The notes below the pieces were generated by a model. It worked only from the letters and a program-made list of their open reading frames with translations, had not been told where the DNA came from and did not search any database. 64,000 nt of DNA. It comes from Dermabacter sp. p3-SID358 (lineage in GTDB: Bacteria > Actinomycetota > Actinomycetes > Actinomycetales > Dermabacteraceae). The stretch is from positions 1 to 64,000 of the forward strand of contig NZ_JALXOZ010000007.1 of the NCBI RefSeq assembly GCF_025147465.1, read 5' to 3'. Positions 1 to 8,105 of the stretch are shown piece by piece; within the stretch, counting starts at the first letter, position 1, and every line of letters starts with the position of its first letter. The translations under genes and the position numbers were made by a program.

Positions 1-12
1 GTGGGGGTTTAG

Positions 13-40
13 TGCCGATTCAGCGCTGCCGATTCAGCGC
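13..40. repeat. 14-bp tandem duplication
   Basis: TGCCGATTCAGCGC occurs twice head to tail (13-26 and 27-40), downstream of the HerA-like gene. The rest of 1-129 shows no gene or clear terminator. Confidence 0.7.
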
Positions 41-129
41 GGGTAAGGCGCGAGCGCCAAGGCTTCCGGGACGTCCCATAGCGCCGGCGCCGCCGATACG
101 TTCGTAGGCACCAGCGCTCCAGTCGCCCG

Positions 130-1716
130 TTATCGGCGACGCTTGCGAGTCGTCCCGAACAGCGAACGCGTAATCTCACGCCCGAGCACCGTCCCCGCCG
201 AACGGAAAAAACTCTTGACCGCGCTGTTGCCCGCGATCTTCTCCACAAATCCAGGCTCTTCCTTCGCGGGCTTCGCCTTCGCAGCGGGGGCTGCGCCTGC
301 ACCGGGCTGTTCAGTTCCGACGGTTGCCGAGGAACCGTCGGACTCCCCGTTGCAGACCTGGCCGCCCTCCGCGCGCGCCTTGAGGATTTCGTACGCGCTT
401 TCGCGGTCCACAACAGTGCTGTATTGATCCGCGATCTGGCTGGACGCGATGATCCGGTCGATCTCGGCCTCCGGCGCGGGCTCCATCGAGGATTCGGGTG
501 CGCGCATAGCGGCGTAAGCCACGGAGCTCGGCGCGCCCTTCTCGTTCATGACAGTGACGACCGCTTCGCCCGTGCCGAGTGAGGTCAGGAGCTTTTCGAG
601 GTCGTACTCGGTGGTGGGGTAGGTGGCGACGGCTTTCTTGATGGCCTTTGCGTCATCGGGCGTGAAGGCGCGCAAGGCGTGCTGGACGCGGTTGCCGAGC
701 TGCGCGAGAACGTCGGCGGGAATGTCCTTGGGCGATTGGGTAATGAAGAATACGCCGACGCCCTTGGAGCGAATAAGCCTCACGGTTTGGATGACTTGGT
801 CGATAAAGGCACTGGATGCGCCCTTGAAAAGCAGATGCGCTTCGTCGAGGAAGAACACAAGTTTCGGCTGGGGAAGATCGCCCACTTCCGGCAGCACCTG
901 GTAGAGCTCAGCGAGCATCCACATCATGAACGTTGAAAACACTTCCGGACGCTCGGCAACGCCGGGAAGTTCGAGGCACGAGATGATCCCGCGACCGTCG
1001 GAATCTTTCCGGAGGAAATGCTCGACGTTGAACGCCGGCTCTCCAAAAAACACGTCTGCGCCGGAGTTTTCGAACTGGGTGAGGTTGCGCAGAATAACGC
1101 CGGCGGTCGCGGTGGAAATACCGCCGACGCTCTTGAGCTCATCTTTGCCATCGGTCGTGAGGTATTGGATGAGGGCGCGCAGATCCTTGAGGTCGAGGAG
1201 GGCAAGGCCACTCTGGTCAGCGTAGTGAAAGATAAGCGAAAGGGAGGATTCTTGAGTCTCGTTGAGACCCAGCACCTTCGAGAGGAGAATCGGCCCGAAT
1301 TCGGTAACTGTCGTGCGAATCGGCACGCCCTTACCGTGTCCACCCAGCGAAAAGAATTCGGTGGTGCCAGCGCGTGAGACCCAGTCTTGAGCGCGAGCCT
1401 TCGCACGTTCGGTGAGTTTTTCCGACACCTGGCCGGGAACGGCGATGCCGGAAAGGTCGCCCTTCATATCCGCGACGAAAACGGAGGTACCGGCGGCCGC
1501 GATTTGCTCCGCGATGAGCTGCAAAGTCTTTGTTTTGCCGGTGCCGGTAGCGCCGGCGATCAAACCGTGTCTATTGAGCATTCCGAGCGGCATATAGAGC
1601 GGCGCTTCGGGGTTCGGCTCGCCGCCATCGACGACCGCGCCGAGATGGATCCGCGGCTCCTCAAACGCGTAGGCGGCAACGAGGTCGTTCGTGTCGGGCT
1701 GAGAGATATCGGCCAT
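130..1716 (-). CDS. DUF853 HerA-like P-loop ATPase
   Basis: Predicted ATPase of the HerA/FtsK superfamily, DUF853 (YjgR-like) branch, 528 residues, probably cytoplasmic; the cellular role of this branch is poorly defined. Walker A GATGTGKT is at residues 55-62 and a Walker B run LVFFLDEAH lies near residue 290. An Ala/Pro/Lys/Glu-rich linker around 465-490 leads to a strongly basic C-terminus (TTRKRRR). Length is normal for the family. The ATG start has AAGGAG about 11 bases upstream, rather distant. It follows the TetR gene by 28 bp on the same strand and may share its transcript, although nothing seen links their functions. The family call is firm; the role is unknown. Confidence 0.9.
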   Translation of the reverse strand: MADISQPDTNDLVAAYAFEEPRIHLGAVVDGGEPNPEAPLYMPLGMLNRHGLIAGATGTGKTKTLQLIAEQIAAAGTSVFVADMKGDLSGIAVPGQVSEKLTERAKARAQDWVSRAGTTEFFSLGGHGKGVPIRTTVTEFGPILLSKVLGLNETQESSLSLIFHYADQSGLALLDLKDLRALIQYLTTDGKDELKSVGGISTATAGVILRNLTQFENSGADVFFGEPAFNVEHFLRKDSDGRGIISCLELPGVAERPEVFSTFMMWMLAELYQVLPEVGDLPQPKLVFFLDEAHLLFKGASSAFIDQVIQTVRLIRSKGVGVFFITQSPKDIPADVLAQLGNRVQHALRAFTPDDAKAIKKAVATYPTTEYDLEKLLTSLGTGEAVVTVMNEKGAPSSVAYAAMRAPESSMEPAPEAEIDRIIASSQIADQYSTVVDRESAYEILKARAEGGQVCNGESDGSSATVGTEQPGAGAAPAAKAKPAKEEPGFVEKIAGNSAVKSFFRSAGTVLGREITRSLFGTTRKRRR

Positions 1717-1744
1717 GAGGCAGGAGCTCCTTCGCGGTGGTCAG

Positions 1745-2392
1745 TTAGAGGCGAACGCGACCTGAGTCAAGAAAGTCGAGAACGATCGGCAGAGCGTCCG
1801 CGAGCGAGAGATCGCGGCGCACAGCAATAGCGTAGACGCTGCGCGCCATGGCGAACCCCCAGGCAACGTGAATCGCCGCTGCATCGCGCGCGTCGTCCGC
1901 CCCCATGCTCGGAGTGAGGCGCTCGGCGATGACCGCGCTGAGTTCGCGGCTCACTCCCCTATTGCGGTCGGCGAGGATTTGCAGCAGCTGCGGCTCGCGA
2001 GAGAGCACGCGGTGTGTGAGCTCGCGAGTGTCACTGCGGCGAGAAACGTCATCCGCGTGGATGCGAAGGAGTGCACGGATGGAGTCGCGAACGGGCTCCT
2101 GCGCGGGGCGAGAGGCAAGAATGTCCACAAAACGACTGCTCTGTTCAGGATCGACGCCGAGCACGGCCGCCTCCTTGGAGCCCCAGTAGTTGAAGAACGT
2201 GCGCGAGCACACCCCCGCTCTCTCCGCGATCTGATCGACCGTCACCTGGGCAAGACCGTGCTCGGCCACGAGTTCGAGCGCCGAAAGATGCATCGCTTCA
2301 CGCGATTCGCGTTTCTTTCGCTCGCGCAAACCCTCGTGGCTGGCGGCCAGGTCCGACGCCTGCTCTTTCTCCGTTGCGGCTGTGTCGCTCAT
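1745..2392 (-). CDS. TetR-family transcriptional regulator
   Basis: Probable repressor of the adjacent exporter. A TetR_N helix-turn-helix occupies roughly residues 25-75: an ERKKRESREAMHLSALELV helix is followed by QIAERAGVCSRTFFNYWGSKE, the usual recognition-helix signature split by the turn. The remainder is a ligand-binding helical domain of about 140 residues. I start the gene at the ATG at 2392 because GAGGAGG precedes it; a longer in-frame extension to 2461 would run almost up to the exporter stop and has no better ribosome site. It sits 86 bp downstream of the DHA2 exporter on the same strand. By analogy with many TetR-exporter pairs it should bind an operator in front of the exporter; a candidate lies at 4082-4094. 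Confidence 0.9.
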   Translation of the reverse strand: MSDTAATEKEQASDLAASHEGLRERKKRESREAMHLSALELVAEHGLAQVTVDQIAERAGVCSRTFFNYWGSKEAAVLGVDPEQSSRFVDILASRPAQEPVRDSIRALLRIHADDVSRRSDTRELTHRVLSREPQLLQILADRNRGVSRELSAVIAERLTPSMGADDARDAAAIHVAWGFAMARSVYAIAVRRDLSLADALPIVLDFLDSGRVRL

Positions 2393-2478
2393 GTCAATCA
2401 CGCCTCCTCGTATCGACGTGCGGTGCATCTTCGTGTTCGAGGTGACCGTCAAGCGGTCCATCTCGCCATGGCCGGGCG

Positions 2479-4044
2479 CTAGTTGGTGCTGCGCAGCTCG
2501 GTGTGGCGGATGAACAGGGAAAGCACGAGGGCAACAACCGCGAACGGGGCCGCCGTCGTGAAGACAACCTGCATGGCGTCTCCCATGCCGTGGCGAATGG
2601 CCTCGACAATCGGGGCGGGAATGCCCTCGAGCTTCGAGGGGTCAAGAATCGCCGCTGCACTACCGCCGGACTCGCCACCGATCTTTCCCATTGCGGCTGC
2701 GACCTGCGGCGGAAGCTGCGCCTGGATCTTTGGCATGAGATTCGCCGACATGACGGAGCCGAGAACGGCGGTGCCGATCGTCGAACCGACGTTACGGAAG
2801 AACTGCACGGCAGACGTCGCAACACCGAGATCCTCACGAGCGACGGCGTTTTGGACAATGAGGGTGTAGGTCTGCATACACATGCCGAGCCCCGTGCCGA
2901 TCACGATCATGACGAGCGTGAGATGCAGTTGCGAGGATTGCCAGTCGAGGCCTGCAAGAAGGATGTATCCGACGCTCATGACGATACCGCCGAGAACGAG
3001 GAGTCCCTTGTAGCGGCCCCACTTGGTGATCATGATGCCCATGAGAATCGACGTCACGATCATGGCGACGTTGAGCGGAATGAGGATCGCGCCCGAATTC
3101 GTTGCGGATACCCCGAGGACGCCTTGCGCGAACACGGGGATGTAGATGATTCCGCCGAACATTGCGACCGCGATCGCGAAGCTCGCGAGGATCGATAGGG
3201 AGATGCGGGAGTCGGCGAGCATGCGGAGCGGGACGAGCGGGTTCTCCGCTCGCATCTCGACGACCACGAAAAGCGCAAGGAGGATTGCCGCGGCCACGAA
3301 CATGGTGATGATGACCGAGGAATCCCAATCGTAGGTATTGCCGCCCCACGACACGGCGAGCAGGCCGATGACAAGGCCGGGTGTGAGAGTCAGCGCGCCA
3401 ATGAGGTCGAACTTTCCAGCGCTTGCCCTGTGCGGCAGGCGCATGAACTTTGCGAGGAACACAAGCGCGGCGACACCAAGCGGAAGGGCGAGATAGAACA
3501 GGTAGCGCCAACCGAAGTTGTCGGTCACCCAGCCCCCGAAAAGCGGACCAGCGATCGAGGACACGCCGAACACGGCACCCATGATGCCCTGATACTTCCC
3601 GCGCTGGCGCGGCGGGATGATGTCGCCGATGATCGTCTGGCTGAGCGGCATGATCGTGCCCATACCGAGGCCCTGGACGGCACGCGAGAACACAAGGAAC
3701 CAGAAGTTTGTGGCCATGCCGGACAGGGCCGAACCGATCATGAACACGACGAGGCCCGCGATATAGAACATCTTGCGGCCGTACATGTCGGAGAGCTTGC
3801 CGACGACCGGCACCGCGACCGCCGAAACGAGCATGGCCGCGGTCGCAATCCAGCTGTAGTGCTCGATGCCGCCGAGTTCAGCGACGATGCGCGGCATGGC
3901 GGGGCCGACGATCGTCTGCGAGATCGACGCGACGAACATGCCGAGCATGAGGCCGAGGAACACGAGCTTGCCGTCCCGGTCGAGGCCGGTGAATTCCACG
4001 GGGGCGTCGCCGCGCGCCACGTGAGTCTGAAGTGATGTAGACAT
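2479..4044 (-). CDS. DHA2-family (EmrB/QacA-type) drug exporter
   Basis: Proton-coupled multidrug efflux protein of the major facilitator superfamily, about 521 residues with 14 predicted membrane helices. The MFS loop 2-3 motif GKLSDMYGRK is visible, as is helix-5 motif C in the GVSSIAGPLFGG region. The C-terminal quarter holds an extracytoplasmic loop rich in Pro/Ala/Gly before the last helix. The start is set at the ATG at 4044 (protein begins MSTSLQTH) because AAGGGG lies 5-9 bases upstream; an ORF extension to 4095 would cover the promoter. It is the first gene of a minus-strand run with TetR and the HerA-like ATPase. Substrate cannot be predicted. Confidence 0.9.
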   Translation of the reverse strand: MSTSLQTHVARGDAPVEFTGLDRDGKLVFLGLMLGMFVASISQTIVGPAMPRIVAELGGIEHYSWIATAAMLVSAVAVPVVGKLSDMYGRKMFYIAGLVVFMIGSALSGMATNFWFLVFSRAVQGLGMGTIMPLSQTIIGDIIPPRQRGKYQGIMGAVFGVSSIAGPLFGGWVTDNFGWRYLFYLALPLGVAALVFLAKFMRLPHRASAGKFDLIGALTLTPGLVIGLLAVSWGGNTYDWDSSVIITMFVAAAILLALFVVVEMRAENPLVPLRMLADSRISLSILASFAIAVAMFGGIIYIPVFAQGVLGVSATNSGAILIPLNVAMIVTSILMGIMITKWGRYKGLLVLGGIVMSVGYILLAGLDWQSSQLHLTLVMIVIGTGLGMCMQTYTLIVQNAVAREDLGVATSAVQFFRNVGSTIGTAVLGSVMSANLMPKIQAQLPPQVAAAMGKIGGESGGSAAAILDPSKLEGIPAPIVEAIRHGMGDAMQVVFTTAAPFAVVALVLSLFIRHTELRSTN

Positions 4045-4075
4045 GGTCCCCTTTTCGTCCGTGCACCGCCACAAA

Positions 4076-4104
4076 AAATTATGCAGCGACTGCAAAATCC
4101 TTAA
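4076..4104 (-). promoter_or_regulatory. candidate exporter promoter with TetR operator in the spacer
   Basis: Reading the minus strand, TTAAGG (4099-4104) and TAATTT (4076-4081) are 17 bp apart. The spacer contains the inverted repeat TGCAG-CGA-CTGCA (4082-4094). A symmetric site between the -35 and -10 boxes in front of a TetR-linked exporter is where a TetR operator is expected. Assignment is by position only. Confidence 0.4.
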
Positions 4105-4250
4105 CGTGTGGGAGATTATCGCCTCCTGCCTGCCCCCACCAAGGGCCGCGCGGCGGAACGTGACAAACGGAGCACGGCGGCGTGCTCGACTCGCTCATGG
4201 CCCCCTCGCCTCGGCCCCCTCCCGTCCGCCCGTCCACCCCTCCCCTCCTC

Positions 4251-4320
4251 GATTCTGGACCCTGCGTTTGCGGCGGTATGCGGCCCCATTCCGCCACAAA
4301 CGTTGGGTTTAGAGTCCTAG
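4251..4320 (+). repeat. 70-bp palindromic element, copy 1
   Basis: Imperfect palindrome with arms of the type CCGCCACAAACGTTGGG around an 8-bp centre. It starts GATTCTG and ends GAGTCCTAG. It is one of four copies in this window, all exactly 70 bp and all intergenic. It lies between the exporter promoter and the 3' end of the first surface-protein gene. The rest of the intergenic space 4105-4480 holds the 3' part of a direct repeat and a terminator. Confidence 0.85.
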
Positions 4321-4350
4321 TCCACCCGGATGCGGCCTCGCAGCTTCGGG

Positions 4351-4612
4351 CAGCCTCGGGCAACCGCACTCCCTCTAAACCTCACACAAACAGAAGCGGC
4401 GGGGGCTCAGGATCTCTCCCGCTCCCCCGCCACACACGTGCGGTTAGCGAAACTGTCTCACGCCACCATCACAATGGCGATCAACGATCCGAACGCGACT
4501 TCCTTCGAATCGCCAGCACAGCTACACCGCCAAACACCAGCAGCGCCGCAACACCAGCAGTCGCAGCAATCTCGGCACCGGTACGAGGCAACGGCAAAGG
4601 CGACGACTCACC
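4351..4612. repeat. 262-bp direct repeat, copy A
   Basis: By eye identical to 7844-8105 (offset 3493). It covers the terminator and the last ~130 bases of the surface-protein gene, including the cell-wall sorting signal. The homology continues with mismatches on both sides and, upstream on the plus strand, runs into the 70-bp element. Confidence 0.85.
4398..4441 (-). terminator. terminator of the smaller surface-protein gene
   Basis: On the minus strand GGCGGGGG pairs with CCCCCGCC 28 bases later, followed by GCTTCTGTTT. It lies 40 bp beyond the stop codon. Confidence 0.65.
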
Positions 4613-7594
4613 AGCCTTACCAGGCGCCTCACCAGACTCACCAGGAACACTCGGGGCCTCAGGCGAAGGCTTGCCTGGAGCTGGAGTCGGATCAACCGTC
4701 GGCTCGACACTCGGAACCGGAGTCGGCTCCACCGACGGATCAACCGTCGGCTCGACACTCGGAACCGGAGTCGAATCGTCGACCTTTACCAATCCGATTC
4801 GCACATCGTTGCCTTCGGCCGTAATACGGGCACTCTCCGGGACCTGCTTCAGCGAAACCGTACCGTCGGCAGCAATGACGAATGTGAAGTCCTCAAAGTT
4901 CACATATCCATCAATCGATTTAGTCTGAGCCACGTGATATTCACCTGCGGGCAGAGAATTCAACACGAGACCGTCGGCTAGGGCTCCTACGTACACGGCT
5001 TCCCCAGAAGCGCCGGTCACCGAAACTTCACCGCCGCTTACGCTACGTTGCGGTTCGTCAGCGTCATAGGCGGTTAGGCGAACTTCGTGCGTCTTCATCG
5101 AGGCAGTAATCGCAAAGTCCTCGTTGATGCGCGTGACGTGCGAGGGGTCTCCCTCGACCGAAATGCTTCTATCAGGCGCGATGGTGAACGTGAAGTCCCC
5201 AAACGGTAGGAACCCATCCGGCACAGCGGTGGCTTTTACCCTGTAGGTGCCGGCAGGTAAGTCCTCGACGAGCGTGGATTTCTGGGAGTCTAGAACCCCA
5301 TTGATCACCTCGTTCTCCTGACCATCAGATCCGATTCTTAGCACCTTCAAGCCATAACCATCGATGTGCGCGCCCTGCGAATCCACAACCGTGAAAGACG
5401 GACGAGCCAGTTTCACGTCGTTGACGACATCGACGTGACGCTCATTTAGGGCCTCAGTGCTGATGCCGAACTCTCGGTTGTCTTCGTCATCACCTTCCCA
5501 GGCGGGAACGGATTCAACAAGCTTGTAGCTGATTTGCTGCCCATTGGGGTCGGTTGCAGGCAGCCCAACGAGGGTGTGCGCCCACTGCTGAATTGTCTGA
5601 TCAAGCGTTGTAGAGTTCGGGGTCACGGTAAAGGTTTCAAGTCGGGTGCGTTCCTCCCCATCAATGCGCACGAGTGTGAACGTGAGCTGCTTGGTCGGAA
5701 TTTCGTCTTGCGTGAGGACTTTGTCCGGGGTAGCCCCGTGGACACGCCATTTCTTCACAACATCAAGATTCTGTGCCGGAACGCTAGGGAAAATCACGGT
5801 GCCGGACGTTCCGATACCGCCGCCCCGAAGCGAGGTGTTCCCTTCGATTCTGACGCGGCTGTTTGCGAGCGCGAATTTCCGCGCGCCGTTTTCCACGTTG
5901 GCCGTGGCAAAAGTCGACTCGTTAACGCTCACTTCCGCAGTCTTCGGACTAACCTCGAGGGGGTTGCCATCTTTATCGATCCAGGAAGCCAAGCCCCCAC
6001 CATTGACGCGGTTTTGCAAGGTCTTTTCGCCTTCCCAGGCATTCGTGGGACTGTACCCATAAGCCGCGAAATCATGGCCATATTTTGCGTCACTCGCAGT
6101 GTTGCCAAAGAGAGATGCACCGTGAGTGACGGCCCCGTAGGAGTCACTCCAGATACCACCACCGCCATAGGACATCGAGGTCGCACGCTCCCCCGTCGCC
6201 TCGTTACCTGTGATAGCAGTGGGCTCCGTAAACCTCAAAACATAAGGTTGTGTCGGGACAGTGATACCACCGCCGTAGCTCCGCGCGGTGTTGTTGAGGA
6301 TCGCACCACCGCTAATCATTGCATTCGGTGTGGCCAAGTAGAGGCCGCCACCGGTATAGCCAGCATGGTTACCTTGAACTGTTCCACCGCTCATTGTGAA
6401 TGTTGCTGGATACGCCTTGGTGAAGGCTTCGAATTTTTGTCGCAACTCAGGAGCACCGAATTGGGCTTCACAAGAGCTTTCGGAGCTTCGCCCTCCGGCC
6501 ACGCCCGTAAAGCACCCATCCCATACGGCAATACCGGCGCCATGGCCATGCCAGCTTCCCTGGAATCGCGTTTGATTTTCGGCAACGGTTCCGCCGCTCA
6601 CATTAATTCGCACATTGCCGACCGCAAACACGGCGCCGCCATCGCGCTGTGCCGTGTTGTGCGAGAGGGTGCCGCCTTCGATGCTGACAACCGCTGCTTC
6701 TTGCAGATCCTGGCCCTGCGCGTCGGTCTTCGAATCCTCAGGCACCGTGGACATCGCCAAGATGGCACCGCCGTAATTGCCTTTATTGTTGGAAATGTCA
6801 ACACCGTCGTGGACGTTTAGTGTACTGCCGGCACGTACGGTGATGGCCCCACCCACCTTGATGTCCGCTTGGTTCTCAAACGGAGCCACCTGATCAATCG
6901 GGATGCCGTTGTTCGCTATCGTGCCTGAATTGAGGTCGGCAACTCCGCCATCGAGCACGAGCGCTCCCGACGTAACCGAGCTTTGTGGATGGCCGGTGTT
7001 ATCACTAATGTCACCGCCATCGAGCGTAAAGTGCCCGCCGTTACTGACGTAAATCGCTCCAAACTGCGCTCTCCGAGTACCAAACAGCTTCGATCCCTTG
7101 AGCATGGTGAAGCTGCCACCACTGACATCTACTTGATAGTAATTAAGAGCCCTTTCATTGTTAAGCCCGCGAAAGTTGAACCCTTCGCCAAACGTTAACG
7201 AGGCCCCCTTCGGAACGCCAAAGAATGCCACATCGACATTGTTTTGGACAGTAACCGGGGAGTTGGGATCCGCAGCCTGCACCGTGATGTTTTGTCCTGG
7301 CTTCAGGCCGATGCGCCTATACAGCCGTCCACCATCCTGGGTGCCACTCCCATTCAAATTAATGTCGGAGCGGAGCTTGATGACTGTGCGCTCAGTGGTG
7401 GAGGCACCATAAAAGGCCCGGTAGAATTCTGCCGCAGTACCCACTTCCACTTCGGCCGCATGCGCGGGGGTTGGGGGCGCCCACGACAAGAGCATGGCCA
7501 CGAGCGCAAAAACAATTGTGATTGCGCGTCTATGCCTCAGCCAAAAAGTCTCGAAGCTCCGATTTCTTGCCTGTGGCACTACATTCGCATCCAA
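4481..7594 (-). CDS. LPXTG-anchored beta-helix-type surface protein
   Basis: Cell-wall-anchored surface protein, 1037 residues, probably an adhesin or shielding protein. Residues 28-46 form a signal peptide ending in AHA. Residues ~50-600 are repetitive, with many Gly-Gly and Asn-Asn turns (SGGT, NNTA, GGG) typical of right-handed parallel beta-helices. A Cna-B/SpaA-like segment follows (~620-720), then two related ~75-residue beta-sandwich units (~745-900) sharing LPAGxY and FxDFTFxIA. A Val-Glu-Pro-Thr repeat wall-spanning stretch (~935-980) precedes the sorting signal LPRTG (1002-1006), a hydrophobic helix and RRKSRSDR. The start appears to be TTG at 7594 with AGGA 10 bases upstream; no in-frame ATG fits. 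The 3' end is identical to that of the next surface-protein gene, suggesting gene conversion or recent duplication. Confidence 0.85.
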   Translation of the reverse strand: MDANVVPQARNRSFETFWLRHRRAITIVFALVAMLLSWAPPTPAHAAEVEVGTAAEFYRAFYGASTTERTVIKLRSDINLNGSGTQDGGRLYRRIGLKPGQNITVQAADPNSPVTVQNNVDVAFFGVPKGASLTFGEGFNFRGLNNERALNYYQVDVSGGSFTMLKGSKLFGTRRAQFGAIYVSNGGHFTLDGGDISDNTGHPQSSVTSGALVLDGGVADLNSGTIANNGIPIDQVAPFENQADIKVGGAITVRAGSTLNVHDGVDISNNKGNYGGAILAMSTVPEDSKTDAQGQDLQEAAVVSIEGGTLSHNTAQRDGGAVFAVGNVRINVSGGTVAENQTRFQGSWHGHGAGIAVWDGCFTGVAGGRSSESSCEAQFGAPELRQKFEAFTKAYPATFTMSGGTVQGNHAGYTGGGLYLATPNAMISGGAILNNTARSYGGGITVPTQPYVLRFTEPTAITGNEATGERATSMSYGGGGIWSDSYGAVTHGASLFGNTASDAKYGHDFAAYGYSPTNAWEGEKTLQNRVNGGGLASWIDKDGNPLEVSPKTAEVSVNESTFATANVENGARKFALANSRVRIEGNTSLRGGGIGTSGTVIFPSVPAQNLDVVKKWRVHGATPDKVLTQDEIPTKQLTFTLVRIDGEERTRLETFTVTPNSTTLDQTIQQWAHTLVGLPATDPNGQQISYKLVESVPAWEGDDEDNREFGISTEALNERHVDVVNDVKLARPSFTVVDSQGAHIDGYGLKVLRIGSDGQENEVINGVLDSQKSTLVEDLPAGTYRVKATAVPDGFLPFGDFTFTIAPDRSISVEGDPSHVTRINEDFAITASMKTHEVRLTAYDADEPQRSVSGGEVSVTGASGEAVYVGALADGLVLNSLPAGEYHVAQTKSIDGYVNFEDFTFVIAADGTVSLKQVPESARITAEGNDVRIGLVKVDDSTPVPSVEPTVDPSVEPTPVPSVEPTVDPTPAPGKPSPEAPSVPGESGEAPGKAGESSPLPLPRTGAEIAATAGVAALLVFGGVAVLAIRRKSRSDR

Positions 7595-7753
7595 AATAAC
7601 GTCCTAAGTCGGGCTATCGGTCCACGCCATCTACGCGGAAGCCGCCTGTTCAGTTTTGCACTTAACGTGTCATTTCACAAGGGCCGAATCGTGTCCGCCA
7701 CACCGAGACGAATCCCACTGACACTGAATCTCAATAAACCCCGCGCTCCTTTC

Positions 7754-7823
7754 GGTTCTGGACCCTACGTTTGCGGCGATATGACGCCCCATTCCGCCAC
7801 AAACGTTGGGTTTAGGTTCCTAG
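7754..7823 (+). repeat. 70-bp palindromic element, copy 2
   Basis: Same 70-bp family and same orientation as copy 1, ending GGTTCCTAG. It again follows a surface-protein gene, just beyond its terminator. The rest of 7595-7973 holds the upstream region of the smaller adhesin and repeat copy B. Confidence 0.85.
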
Positions 7824-7843
7824 TCCGCTCGGATGCGGCCCCG

Positions 7844-8105
7844 CAGCCTCGGGCAACCGCACTCCCTCTAAACCTCACACAAACAGAAGCGGCGGGGGCT
7901 CAGGATCTCTCCCGCTCCCCCGCCACACACGTGCGGTTAGCGAAACTGTCTCACGCCACCATCACAATGGCGATCAACGATCCGAACGCGACTTCCTTCG
8001 AATCGCCAGCACAGCTACACCGCCAAACACCAGCAGCGCCGCAACACCAGCAGTCGCAGCAATCTCGGCACCGGTACGAGGCAACGGCAAAGGCGACGAC
8101 TCACC
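7844..8105. repeat. 262-bp direct repeat, copy B
   Basis: Second copy of the repeat at 4351-4612. The two copies bracket essentially the whole smaller surface-protein gene in direct orientation. Confidence 0.85.
7891..7934 (-). terminator. terminator of the giant surface-protein gene
   Basis: Identical to the hairpin at 4398-4441, located 40 bp beyond this gene's stop codon. Confidence 0.65.

Noticed and set aside
5534..6820. 428-codon plus-strand frame across the first adhesin
   Set aside because: The opposite frame has a signal peptide and sorting signal and is continuous over 3 kb; this frame has neither.
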